Positions 43,338-51,636 of a stretch of DNA of 64,000 nt are shown here, one piece after another (the first letter of the stretch is position 1; each line of letters begins with the position of its first letter). This stretch comes from Rhodopseudomonas boonkerdii (GTDB lineage: Bacteria; Pseudomonadota; Alphaproteobacteria; Rhizobiales; Xanthobacteraceae). The stretch lies in NCBI RefSeq assembly GCF_021184025.1, contig NZ_CP036537.1:1674001-1738000 (forward strand), read 5' to 3'. Both the position numbers and the translations under genes were made by a program. Under the pieces are notes generated by a model that had not been told where the DNA came from, did not search any database, and saw only the letters and a program-made list of their open reading frames with translations.

Positions 43338-44645
43338 ATGCCTAATCCTTCAGCAGGTCGGCTTGACCCAGCAGGAACTCCCCTTCAGTTTGCCGGCGTG
43401 ACGCCAGAAACTGCCATTCCGGAAACGCCTGCCTTCCAGCCCGACAGCCGTCAGGCATGGACCCGGCTTGCCTTGGCCCTCATCGTGGGCTCGCTTGGCT
43501 CGGTCGGCATGTGGTCGGTCGTGGTGATCCTGCCCGCCGTGCAGGCCGATTTCGCGGCCACCCGCGGCGCGGCGTCGTTGGCCTTCACCATGACCATGGC
43601 CGGCTTCGGCATCGGCGGCGTGATCGGCGGCAGGCTGACCGACCGCTTCGGCATCGTCGCCACCATCGCGCTGGCCACCGTCCTGATGGCGGTGGGCTAT
43701 GTGCTGTCGGCGCGGACCACGGCGCTGTGGCAGTTCAATCTCTTGCATATCGCCATCGGCGCAGGTTCATCCGCCACCTTCGCGCCGCTGATGGCAGAGG
43801 CCTCGCACTGGTTCGAGCGCCGCCGCGGCATCGCCGTCACCGTCGCGGCCACCGGCAGCTATATCGGCGGCACGTTCTGGCCGCCGCTGGTGAGCTGGTT
43901 CATGCTCACTTACGGCTGGCGCAGCAGCCAGATCGGCATCGCCGCCGTCGCTCTCGTATTCACGCTGGTCACGCTCGCGATCCTGCGCGCGCAGATGGGC
44001 GCCAATGAGCGCCGCAACCATGTCAACGCGCCGCCGCCGAAAGTCGATCTGCGGCTCGGCGACAATACGTTGACCGCGCTGTTGTTCGTCGCCGGCATCG
44101 GCTGCTGCGTCGCCATGGCGATGCCGCAGGTGCACATCGTCGCCTATTGCGGCGATCTCGGTTACGGCGTCGCCCGCGGCGCCGAGATGCTGTCGCTGAT
44201 GCTTGCACTCGGCATCGTCAGCCGCGTCGGCTCGGGCTTTCTCGCCGATCGCATCGGCGGTCTGCGCACGCTTCTGGTCGGCGCCATCGCGCAGGGCGTG
44301 GCGCTGACCTTCTATCTGTTCTTCGACGGCCTGACCTCGCTCTATGTGATCTCCGCGATGTTCGGCCTGTTCCAGGGCGGAATCGTGCCGGCTTACGCGA
44401 TCATCATCCGCGAGGCGATGCCCGCCGCGCAGGCCGCGACGCGGGTCGGCATCGTCATTCTCGGCACGGTGCTCGGCATGTCGCTCGGCGGCTGGCTGTC
44501 CGGCGTGATCTTCGATGCCACCGGCTCTTACCGCGCCGCTTTCGTCAACGGTGCCGCCTGGAACGTCTTCAACGTCGCCATCGTGGGCTGGCTGCTGCTG
44601 CGCGCCCGCAAGCGGGCGATGATGACGCTCCGCGCGGCGGAATGA
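43338..44645 (+). CDS. MFS transporter
   Basis: A major facilitator superfamily permease of about 435 residues with twelve predicted helices, starting with TRLALALIVGSLGSVGMWSV. The loop 2-3 signature is GGVIGGRLTDRFGIVATIAL. The start is uncertain: no clear ribosome-binding site precedes ATG 43338, and GTG near 43398 (VTPETAIPETP) is an alternative. The upstream region is a palindromic repeat. The general pattern fits monocarboxylate-type or YbfB/OFA-related transporters; the substrate is unknown. It converges with the CDF transporter gene, two bases apart. Confidence 0.85.
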   Translation: MPNPSAGRLDPAGTPLQFAGVTPETAIPETPAFQPDSRQAWTRLALALIVGSLGSVGMWSVVVILPAVQADFAATRGAASLAFTMTMAGFGIGGVIGGRLTDRFGIVATIALATVLMAVGYVLSARTTALWQFNLLHIAIGAGSSATFAPLMAEASHWFERRRGIAVTVAATGSYIGGTFWPPLVSWFMLTYGWRSSQIGIAAVALVFTLVTLAILRAQMGANERRNHVNAPPPKVDLRLGDNTLTALLFVAGIGCCVAMAMPQVHIVAYCGDLGYGVARGAEMLSLMLALGIVSRVGSGFLADRIGGLRTLLVGAIAQGVALTFYLFFDGLTSLYVISAMFGLFQGGIVPAYAIIIREAMPAAQAATRVGIVILGTVLGMSLGGWLSGVIFDATGSYRAAFVNGAAWNVFNVAIVGWLLLRARKRAMMTLRAAE

Positions 44646-44647
44646 GC

Positions 44648-45571
44648 CTACAGCCAGGCTTCGTCGCTGGTGAATTCGATATTGAGCCAGTGGCTCGGCG
44701 GCACGGCCTCGAGTCTCTCTGCGATCTCGCGCCGGATGCCGTCGAAGAAATCCACCTCCCGCGGCCCGAGATCGTCCGGCGCGAGGAAGGTGATATCGAC
44801 GAAACGCGCGCGCCCCATCTTGGCGACATAGCTCGAAAAATTCTCGAAGCCGTAACGCTTCTGGATGTCGCGCGCGATCTCGCGCACCTCTTCATCGAGA
44901 TCCACCGGCGCGACCTGGATGATATCCTTCACCGACCGCCAGCACGCCCGCAGCGGGAGCGGCAGCAGCAGCAGGCTGAGTGTCGCGAGTACTGCGGGAT
45001 CGAGATAGGGCACGAGATGATCGTAACTCGTCCCATGCATCCGCGCTGCGATCCAGAAGCTGATGCCAAGCGCCACGCTGACGAGGCCCGATGCGAACCA
45101 ATTGCGTGCGTCCATCAGCAGCAATTCGGAATCCAGTCGCTTCGCGCGCCGCCCAATGACATAGGCCATGAGCAACGCAAGCAATCCCGCGACGATGCCA
45201 TAGGCGGCGCCGGGCCCGAATGACACGGCACGTCCAACGCTGAACAAGTCGTTCAAGGCGCCGAGCAGCGCATAACCGCACGACAATGCCAGCACGACGC
45301 TGTTGAGCAGCACCAGCATCGGTTCGAACTGCCAGAAGCCGAACTGGAAGTAGCGAGTCGATCCTCGCGTCAGCAGTAGCGAGACGCCGACGGACAGGCC
45401 GGTCATCGCGGCGTCGATCACGGAGTACACGCCATCGAACACGATTGATGATGAATTGATGACAAGCCCCACCGAGATACCGACCGCAGCGTCGAGCGCG
45501 GTGACGATAATGGAATAAACGAGGGTCCTGCGCTCCTCGTGGCTGTCGGTGTCTTGCTGCAAGTTTGTCAT
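44648..45571 (-). CDS. cation diffusion facilitator family transporter
   Basis: A protein of about 307 residues with six predicted membrane helices and a C-terminal cytoplasmic domain. The CDF pattern is seen in helix II (SSSIVFDGVYSVIDAAMTGL) and in the helix V region (LLLMDARNWFASGLVSVALG), where Asp-rich sites would bind divalent metal. CDF proteins export Zn, Fe, Mn or Co in exchange for protons. The start at 45571 (MTNLQQDTDSHEERR) is preferred over one eight codons upstream. Metal specificity cannot be assigned. Confidence 0.87.
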   Translation of the reverse strand: MTNLQQDTDSHEERRTLVYSIIVTALDAAVGISVGLVINSSSIVFDGVYSVIDAAMTGLSVGVSLLLTRGSTRYFQFGFWQFEPMLVLLNSVVLALSCGYALLGALNDLFSVGRAVSFGPGAAYGIVAGLLALLMAYVIGRRAKRLDSELLLMDARNWFASGLVSVALGISFWIAARMHGTSYDHLVPYLDPAVLATLSLLLLPLPLRACWRSVKDIIQVAPVDLDEEVREIARDIQKRYGFENFSSYVAKMGRARFVDITFLAPDDLGPREVDFFDGIRREIAERLEAVPPSHWLNIEFTSDEAWL

Positions 45572-45634
45572 GGTGGGGACGCAAGAAGGCCACAAGGATA
45601 TATTGAAGAATCTGCCGAAACTAACGCATTTCGG

Positions 45635-46066
45635 CTATGGCGTCAGGTCCTGGACCGGCGGCATCGCGTGCGATCCATCGCGCGGCAGATCCTGCGGTTT
45701 GCGACTTTCCGTGCCGCTGCCGAACATGCATTGCATGGTCGGTTCGGCAATCGCCGTCATGGTGCCCTCGATCAGCGGCCATTTCTCAGCCGGCAGCCAG
45801 GCGCGGCTGAGCGTCGGCACGCCCCGCTCGGTGACACCGTAAAGCAGGGCGTCGAGAATTTCGGTGTCCTCGATCCGATTGAACATCGCGTTGCGCAGAC
45901 AATCGCACACTGCTTCTGGACGCGCGTAGCGTGCCGCCATGAACGGCGCGCACAAGCGGATGAATTCGCCGCGTGGATCCGGCATCAGCGACAATTGCCG
46001 CGCGTCGGCCCGTGCCGGTCCGGGTAGTGTACAGGTCAGGACGCCGCACAGCAGCGCCTGAATCAT
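45635..46066 (-). CDS. hypothetical secreted protein with paired cysteines
   Basis: A protein of about 143 residues, start taken at 46066 (MIQALLCGVLTCTLPGPARA), giving a signal peptide; a GTG at 46099 is also in frame. The mature part has FIRLCAPFMAARYARPEAVCDCLRNAMFN with cysteines positioned for a disulfide or metal site, a further Cys in MQCMFGSG, and a polar tail. I do not recognise the family. It lies 63 bases upstream of the CDF gene on the same strand, so a link to metal handling is possible but only inferred. Confidence 0.65.
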   Translation of the reverse strand: MIQALLCGVLTCTLPGPARADARQLSLMPDPRGEFIRLCAPFMAARYARPEAVCDCLRNAMFNRIEDTEILDALLYGVTERGVPTLSRAWLPAEKWPLIEGTMTAIAEPTMQCMFGSGTESRKPQDLPRDGSHAMPPVQDLTP

Positions 46067-46223
46067 CCAGATCGAACCGGAAATGTGCTTCGCAGTCACC
46101 AGAGACCAATCTGTGGGTGAAACCAGGTGAAGCTAACATGACCTGCACGGGCGCGCACCCGCAGCTGATCCGCGAGTCATCACATCACCCATGCGGGTGA
46201 AGCAAGTCTTGCACGACGGGCGT

Positions 46224-46859
46224 CTATTGCCGCGCCGCACGGTCATAGGACTCGACCGTTTTCCGCGCGGTCGCGCGCACCTCCGCGGTTGTCATTCCGG
46301 GGCGGTACAGGCTGCTGCCGATGCCGAAGGCCTGCACACCGGCGGCGACATAGTCGGAGAAGTTTTTGTCCGATACGCCACCGACGGCCCCGATCACCGT
46401 GTCGGGCGGCAGCACGGCGCGAATGGCGGCGATGCCGGAGGCGCCAAGCGTGGAGGCGGGGAAGAATTTCAGCGCGGAGGCACCGGAGCGCAGCGCGAGA
46501 AACGCCTCGGTCGGCGAGAACACGCCCGGCATGGTGACCATGCCCCGGCTCACGGCCATTGCCAGCACGTCTACGTCGACATTCGGGCTGACCATCAGGC
46601 GGCCGCCGGCATCGGAAACCCGTGCGCAGTCGGCTGCCGTCAGCACCGTTCCGGCGCCGATCAGGCTGTCCTTGCCGAAGCGTTTGCAGGCGCGTTCGAT
46701 GGAGACGAACGGATCCGGCGAATTCAGCGGCACCTCGATCATCTCGAAGCCGCCGTCGATCAAGACGTCGACGATGCCCTCCACTTCATCGGGTTTCACA
46801 CCGCGGAGGATGGCGACGAGCGGCCGTTTGACGGTGGGCCAATGGATCGGTTGTGTCAT
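46224..46859 (-). CDS. dgoA: 2-dehydro-3-deoxy-6-phosphogalactonate aldolase
   Basis: A 211-residue class I aldolase of the KDPG/KDPGal family. The pattern is PLVAILRGVKPDEVEGIVDV, then GTVLTAADCARVSDAGGRLMV and the Schiff-base Lys in ASALKFFPASTLGASGI. It splits 2-keto-3-deoxy-6-phosphogalactonate into pyruvate and glyceraldehyde 3-phosphate. It overlaps dgoK by ATGA, so kinase and aldolase are translationally coupled. The galactonate dehydratase and transporter are not nearby. Confidence 0.93.
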   Translation of the reverse strand: MTQPIHWPTVKRPLVAILRGVKPDEVEGIVDVLIDGGFEMIEVPLNSPDPFVSIERACKRFGKDSLIGAGTVLTAADCARVSDAGGRLMVSPNVDVDVLAMAVSRGMVTMPGVFSPTEAFLALRSGASALKFFPASTLGASGIAAIRAVLPPDTVIGAVGGVSDKNFSDYVAAGVQAFGIGSSLYRPGMTTAEVRATARKTVESYDRAARQ

Positions 46860-47800
46860 CAGAATTGCGTTCCCCAGAGATGGATGGCGGCCTTGACGAG
46901 GCCGCGTCGTGACGCCTGTTCGGCATCGATCAACGTGGCTTTGAAACCGATGTCGGCAAGCGCTGTTGCGTAGAGCTGGCCGAGCGTGCCGGCGCCGATC
47001 AGGCGCACCGGGTGCTCCCTGCCGTATTGCATCACTGCGTCGGCAAGTTCGGCGCCGATCAGCAGGCCGGACAGGTGCGCGGCGCCGTCGGTATGTTGTT
47101 CGAAGCCGAGCAATTGTCCGGCACGCAGACCGAACAGCGATGACGTCAGCCGCGTCGGCGCGCGGTACGCACGCTGCAGGCCGTCGCGGAAGGCGCTGCC
47201 CGTTGCGCCGAAGGGTGCGTCCGCCACGACCGCGTGTTTAAGAATGCTGTGCAGGGCGATGACCGAGAACAGTTCGCCAGTCATATACGTCGCGAACGAC
47301 GTTACGCTGCCGGCATCGATCCGGATCCATTTGCTGTGGGTGCCGGGGATACAGACGAGGCCGGTGAAATCCGGTTCGGTGACACCAAGTAACTGGGTTT
47401 CCTCGCCGCGCATTACGTCTGGCGCCGCGGCATCGGCTTGGGCGATACCTGGCAGGATACGGATGTCGCCGGCTGTTTCGACGCGGCGCGCGCCGCTATG
47501 CAGCGCATCGAGCCTGGTCGGTGTGTGCAGATAGGGCGCTTCGATCCAGCCCTGCCGTGCGCCGGCCATGCCGCAAATCAGCACGGGCAATTCCCGAGCT
47601 GCGCCGAGCCTGGCGAGATGATCCGCCAGCACCGGGGCAAAGCCGGACGTCGCGCAATGGAGCATGCCTTCATGCCCGCGCGTTTCCGCGAGCGAGGTGC
47701 CGTCGACCGTCATCAGCCAGCCACGGAAGCTGCTGGTCCCCCAATCCACCGCGACGAAAGCGGGTCTGCCCGATGTCACGTTCCCACCCCGATCTGCCAT
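46859..47800 (-). CDS. dgoK: 2-dehydro-3-deoxygalactonokinase
   Basis: A 313-residue sugar kinase of the DgoK family: FVAVDWGTSSFRGWLMTVDG (phosphate-binding loop), VLICGMAGARQGWIEAPYL and VCIPGTHSKWIRIDAGSVTS are characteristic. It phosphorylates 2-keto-3-deoxygalactonate, the product of galactonate dehydratase, for the following aldolase (De Ley-Doudoroff pathway). The start at 47800 is uncertain; a GTG seven codons in (VTSGRPAFVAV), with GGGTGGGA upstream, may be the real one. Confidence 0.93.
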   Translation of the reverse strand: MADRGGNVTSGRPAFVAVDWGTSSFRGWLMTVDGTSLAETRGHEGMLHCATSGFAPVLADHLARLGAARELPVLICGMAGARQGWIEAPYLHTPTRLDALHSGARRVETAGDIRILPGIAQADAAAPDVMRGEETQLLGVTEPDFTGLVCIPGTHSKWIRIDAGSVTSFATYMTGELFSVIALHSILKHAVVADAPFGATGSAFRDGLQRAYRAPTRLTSSLFGLRAGQLLGFEQHTDGAAHLSGLLIGAELADAVMQYGREHPVRLIGAGTLGQLYATALADIGFKATLIDAEQASRRGLVKAAIHLWGTQF

Positions 47801-47947
47801 GGCACGAATTCGTCCTGACCATAGCCGAACGCCTCGCTCTTGGAAGACTTCCCGGACGCGCGATTGATCATCATGCGGAAGATCTGCCCGCCCAGGCCGT
47901 CAATGGTTGCAGTGCCGTCGATAATGCAGGCGCAATGATTGAGGTTG

Positions 47948-48023
47948 TGGTGGGCCCGGCAGGACTCGAACCTGCAACCAGACCGTTATGAGCGGTCGGC
48001 TCTAACCATTGAGCTACAGGCCC
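47948..48023 (-). tRNA. tRNA with CAT anticodon, probably tRNA-Ile2
   Basis: A complete cloverleaf on the minus strand: acceptor GGGCCTG with CGGGCCC, D arm GCTCAATGGTTAGAGC, anticodon stem GACCG/CGGTC with loop CTCATAA (anticodon CAT), T arm GCAGGTTCGAGTCCTGC and encoded CCA (47950-47948). The body resembles the Ile2 type, in which C34 is changed to lysidine to read AUA, but elongator tRNA-Met also has CAT, so the identity is likely rather than certain. Confidence 0.85.
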
Positions 48024-48224
48024 GCCGGCGTCCCGTGGTCGGGAGTTGGGACGGCGGTGCCTGCTTTCCTTATATGGCTCGCCGCTGCCATTCAATGGCG
48101 GTGCGATATGCCACCAGACTTTGGCGATCCGGAGACGTTTTCGTTCGCTGTTTCGAGGCCGTCATTGGTATCGTGAGATCGTTGACGGGTGCTGCGGGCG
48201 CTGGTGGCGGCGAGGGTTTAACGT

Positions 48225-49211
48225 ATGATGGACGCCATGAAAGCCATGACGCTTGCCCTTGTCCTGTTTCTCGGTGGCACCGCATTGGCGCAACAAGGAA
48301 CCGCGCCGATGTCGCGCTCGGAAAATCCCGCCACCACCCTCAGCCTCGGCACCGCGACGCCGGGCGGCGGCTTTCCGCTCTATGGCGAGGCCTTTGCCGA
48401 GGTGATGAACGCGGCCGATCCGGGGCTGCAGTTGCGCACGCAAAACACCAAAGGCTCGACCGAGAACATTCCGCTGCTGGAAGAGGGCAGGCTCGATCTG
48501 GCGCTGGTGGCGGGCGAGCCGGCCTATGAGGCCTTCAAGGGCATCAAGCGGGTGCCAACCAGGCTGAAAATCCTGACGGCGTTGTATTCCAATCCCGGCA
48601 TGTTCGTGGTGCGCGCCGATAGCCCTTACAAGACCATCCGCGATCTCGTCGGCAAGCCGGTGGCCTTCGGCGCGAAGGGCTCCGGCCTTGTCTTCCTGTC
48701 GCGCTATGTGCTGGACGGGCTTGGGCTCGATCAGGACAAGGATTTCCAGGCCGTCTATCTCGACCGCGCAGGCGACGGCCCGGCGATGGTGCTGGATGGC
48801 CGCGTGGCCGCGCTATGGGGCGCGGGCATCGGCTGGCCCGGTTTCAAGACGATGAGCGAGAGCCCTGGCGGCGCGCGCTTCATCGCACCGGATGCCGCTG
48901 AGATCGCACAGATCCGGGCCAAGCACAGTTTCCTCAAGCCGCTTCTGATCGGCGCGAACAGTTATCCGAACCAGCCGGCGCCCATCGCATCGGTGGGCTC
49001 GTGGAGTTACATCCTGACGCGCGAAGCGCTGCCGGATGATGTCGCCTATCGGCTCGCGAAAACACTGCACGGGGCGGAGGCTTCGCTCGGTGCGAAGCTC
49101 GCTCAGGCGAAGGAGACGACGGCGAGCAATACCGTCGCCGCTGCGCCCGAGCTGACGATGATCCATCCCGGCGTGCTGAAATATTTTCGCGAGATCGGGG
49201 CTGTGAAGTAG
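48225..49211 (+). CDS. TAXI-family TRAP-type substrate-binding protein, orphan
   Basis: A 328-residue exported binding protein with a signal peptide ending GGTALAQ. The TAXI pattern is present: LSLGTATPGGGFPLYGEAFA, NTKGSTENIPLLEEGRLDLA, and the mid-domain KPVAFGAKGSGLVFLSRYVL. GAGGG lies eight bases before the ATG. TAXI proteins normally deliver a substrate to a fused DctQM-type TRAP permease, but none is encoded nearby, so it either uses a remote permease or is a sensor partner. It converges with a LivJ-like gene. Confidence 0.85.
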   Translation: MMDAMKAMTLALVLFLGGTALAQQGTAPMSRSENPATTLSLGTATPGGGFPLYGEAFAEVMNAADPGLQLRTQNTKGSTENIPLLEEGRLDLALVAGEPAYEAFKGIKRVPTRLKILTALYSNPGMFVVRADSPYKTIRDLVGKPVAFGAKGSGLVFLSRYVLDGLGLDQDKDFQAVYLDRAGDGPAMVLDGRVAALWGAGIGWPGFKTMSESPGGARFIAPDAAEIAQIRAKHSFLKPLLIGANSYPNQPAPIASVGSWSYILTREALPDDVAYRLAKTLHGAEASLGAKLAQAKETTASNTVAAAPELTMIHPGVLKYFREIGAVK

Positions 49212-49214
49212 CTC

Positions 49215-50423
49215 TTACTTCTTGATCAACCCGCATGCCGGGTCCGGTGGGCCGAAGGCATCCTCGCCGGAGATTTTGGCGAGTATCTTGTAGTAGTCCC
49301 ACGGATACTTCGACTCTTCCGGCGATTTCACCTGCACCAGCATCAGGTCGTGTACCATCAGCCCGTCCTCGCGCAGTTTGCCGTTGCGTGCGAAGAAGTC
49401 CTCGATCGGCTTCTCGCGCATCTTGGCAGCCACCTTCAGAGGATCGTCGGTGCCGGCCTCCTTGATGGCGTTGAGATAGACCATAGTGGAGGAATAGACG
49501 CCGGCCTGCCACATGGTAGGCATGCGCTTCGTCTTGTCGAAAAAGCGCTTCGACCATGCGCGCGTCTTGTCGTCCATGTCCCAATAGAACGACGTCGTCA
49601 GCAGTAGGCCCTGTGCGGTCTGCAGGCCGAGCGAGTCGATGTCGGTGATCAGCGCCAGCAACGCGGCCATCTGTTGTCCGCCCTTGAATACGCCGAATTC
49701 GCCGGCGGTCTTGATCTCGTTGATATTGTTCGGCGGGCCGCCGGCGATGCCGATGATCTTCGCCTTTGAGGCTTGCGCCTGCAGCACGAAGGAGGAGAGG
49801 TCGGACGCGCCGAAGGGCGGACGCACGGAGCCGATCACCTTGCCGCCGGTCTTCGTCACGACCGCTGCCGCATCGCGCTTCAGCGCATGCCCGAAGGCAA
49901 AATCGTCGGTGATGAAGAACCATGTGTCGCCGCCGCGCTTCACGACTTCCTGCGCGGTACCGACGGCAAGGGCGCGGGTATCGAACACCCATTGCATCGT
50001 GTAGGGCGAGCAGAACTTGCCGTGGAAATCAGCCGCGCCGGTGGAATGGGTGATGAAGAGACGCTTGCGGTCGTTGGCGACATTCTGCACGGCAAGGCCG
50101 ACGGCGGAGACGGGCACATCGACGATGATGTCGACCTGATCGACATCGTACCAGCGCCGCGCCAGCGAGGCGCCGACATCGGGCTTGAGCTGATGGTCGC
50201 CGACGATCACGCTGATCGGCTTGCCGAGCACGCTGCCGCCAAAGTCCTCCACGGCCATTTGCGCAGCCGTGACGGATCCCTGACCGGAGGGCGTGGCCGC
50301 CGGACCGTTCATGTCGGTGAGCACGCCGATCTTGACGACGTCGTCGGAGATTTGCGCTGATGCGGTGGAGGTGAAAAGGGCAAAGGCGAGCGACGAGATC
50401 ACGGACAGGCAGGTGCCGCGCAT
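49215..50423 (-). CDS. branched-chain amino-acid-type ABC substrate-binding protein (LivJ-like), orphan
   Basis: A 402-residue periplasmic binding protein (Peripla_BP_6). GGGAGG precedes the ATG, and a signal peptide ends STASAQ. The mature chain starts ISDDVVKIGVLTDMNGPAAT with the bilobed-domain segments QMAVEDFGGSVLGKPISVIV, WFFITDDFAFGHALKRDAAA and MWQAGVYSSTMVYLNAIKEA. The relatives most similar in style bind aromatic acids or other carboxylates. No Liv-type permease or ATPase gene is adjacent, so transport partners must be elsewhere. Confidence 0.88.
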   Translation of the reverse strand: MRGTCLSVISSLAFALFTSTASAQISDDVVKIGVLTDMNGPAATPSGQGSVTAAQMAVEDFGGSVLGKPISVIVGDHQLKPDVGASLARRWYDVDQVDIIVDVPVSAVGLAVQNVANDRKRLFITHSTGAADFHGKFCSPYTMQWVFDTRALAVGTAQEVVKRGGDTWFFITDDFAFGHALKRDAAAVVTKTGGKVIGSVRPPFGASDLSSFVLQAQASKAKIIGIAGGPPNNINEIKTAGEFGVFKGGQQMAALLALITDIDSLGLQTAQGLLLTTSFYWDMDDKTRAWSKRFFDKTKRMPTMWQAGVYSSTMVYLNAIKEAGTDDPLKVAAKMREKPIEDFFARNGKLREDGLMVHDLMLVQVKSPEESKYPWDYYKILAKISGEDAFGPPDPACGLIKK

Positions 50424-50480
50424 GAAAATCCTCCCGATTTAGCGCGGCACTTGCGACCGCGTATTGGAAGGAAGCTTAGG

Positions 50481-51116
50481 TCAGCCCTTGTCGTCTAGCA
50501 ATGCGAGGCGTTCGGCCTCGATGAGGTCATCGGCCGTGTTGGCATTGAAGAAGGGATCGAGGGGGGCGGTCGGCCAGTCGACTTTGGCGAGCCTATAGCG
50601 CGCCATGAAACGGCTGACCTGGCGGAGTTGTTCATTCATCAGCGCATGTCGCAGATCATGGCGCAATGCAACGTCCCATAGTCCGACGACAGGGTGAGTT
50701 TGTCCGGCCGAGGCGGCCACCGCCAGCTCCGCATCTTCGTCGCTCCGTGCACGATGCAAACTTGCAGCGAGATCGCGCGGCAGGAACGGGCAATCGCCCG
50801 GCGCGCTGAGCATCCACCTGATGTCAGGCCGATGCTGCGCTGTCCAGTCGAGCCCTGCAAGAACGCCGGCAAGAGGGCCGGGAAAATCCGTAATGCTGTC
50901 AGCGACGACCGGAAGGCCGAATACCGCAAACCGGGTCGTATCGCCATTGGCGTTAAGCACGAGCGCGTCGCATTGCGGCGCGATACGATCGATGACGCGG
51001 GCCATCATGCTGCGGCCGGCGATGACGCGCATTGGCTTGTCGCCACCGCCCATACGGCGGGCGAGACCGCCGGCAAGCACAAGGCCAAGCGTGAACTCAC
51101 GATCCTTCATCGTCAT
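50481..51116 (-). CDS. mobA: molybdenum cofactor guanylyltransferase MobA
   Basis: A 211-residue nucleotidyltransferase. The GTP-binding start is [20 protein letters not shown], followed by [20 protein letters not shown], the metal-binding [13 protein letters not shown] and [11 protein letters not shown]. It attaches GMP to molybdopterin to make the bis-MGD cofactor of DMSO-reductase-type enzymes such as formate dehydrogenase and nitrate reductase. Two start codons two residues apart are possible. It diverges from the TusA-like gene. Confidence 0.93.
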   Translation of the reverse strand: MTMKDREFTLGLVLAGGLARRMGGGDKPMRVIAGRSMMARVIDRIAPQCDALVLNANGDTTRFAVFGLPVVADSITDFPGPLAGVLAGLDWTAQHRPDIRWMLSAPGDCPFLPRDLAASLHRARSDEDAELAVAASAGQTHPVVGLWDVALRHDLRHALMNEQLRQVSRFMARYRLAKVDWPTAPLDPFFNANTADDLIEAERLALLDDKG

Positions 51117-51181
51117 AAGCCTGCATATGACATTTGGCGTCGTCGGGATATATAACCCGCCGCATCACCCGGAACCTATGT

Positions 51182-51430
51182 GTGGCCGTAACCAAGCTCG
51201 ATCTCACCGGACTGAAATGCCCGCTGCCTGCGTTGATGACGCGCAAGGCAATGAAGATGCTTGCGGTCGGTGAATATATCGAAGTGCGCTGCACGGACCC
51301 CATGGCAGTGATCGATATTCCAGTGCTGGTGCAGCAGATCGGCGACCGCATCGACTGCTCGGAGCGATCCGGCGATGTGATGATATTCGTCATTCAAAAA
51401 ATGAATGCTGCGATAGCAAATGATGATTGA
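51182..51430 (+). CDS. TusA/SirA-family sulfur carrier-like protein
   Basis: An 82-residue protein from a GTG at 51182 (VAVTKLDLTGLKCPLPALMT). It has the hallmark C-P-x-P motif (CPLP) with the potential persulfide cysteine, and the usual two-layer fold (IEVRCTDPMAVIDIPVLVQQ). Family members pass sulfur for tRNA thiolation, Moco biosynthesis or formate dehydrogenase maturation. The neighbour mobA on the opposite strand is consistent with a Moco link, but this is inference. No ATG with a good ribosome-binding site exists. Confidence 0.88.
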   Translation: MAVTKLDLTGLKCPLPALMTRKAMKMLAVGEYIEVRCTDPMAVIDIPVLVQQIGDRIDCSERSGDVMIFVIQKMNAAIANDD

Positions 51431-51636
51431 GTCCCTGGTATACCACTGAGATAATTGAGAAATTTCGTAGATTGATACTTTTTCCCTATCGACTCCGGCG
51501 CCGGTCTTTGGTCCTGTCCCCAACAGCTGACGCGCGAGAATCTGTCGTCTGCACGCAGCCGGGGAATGAATTGACGACGCGACTGTTTCGTTAACGCAGG
51601 GCAGCTCAGAAGGGCTGACTGCTGGGGAGAATTTTA

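Noticed and set aside
43115-43345. Short frames across 43.1-43.3 kb
   Set aside because: They translate GC-rich palindromic repeats, so they are not genes.
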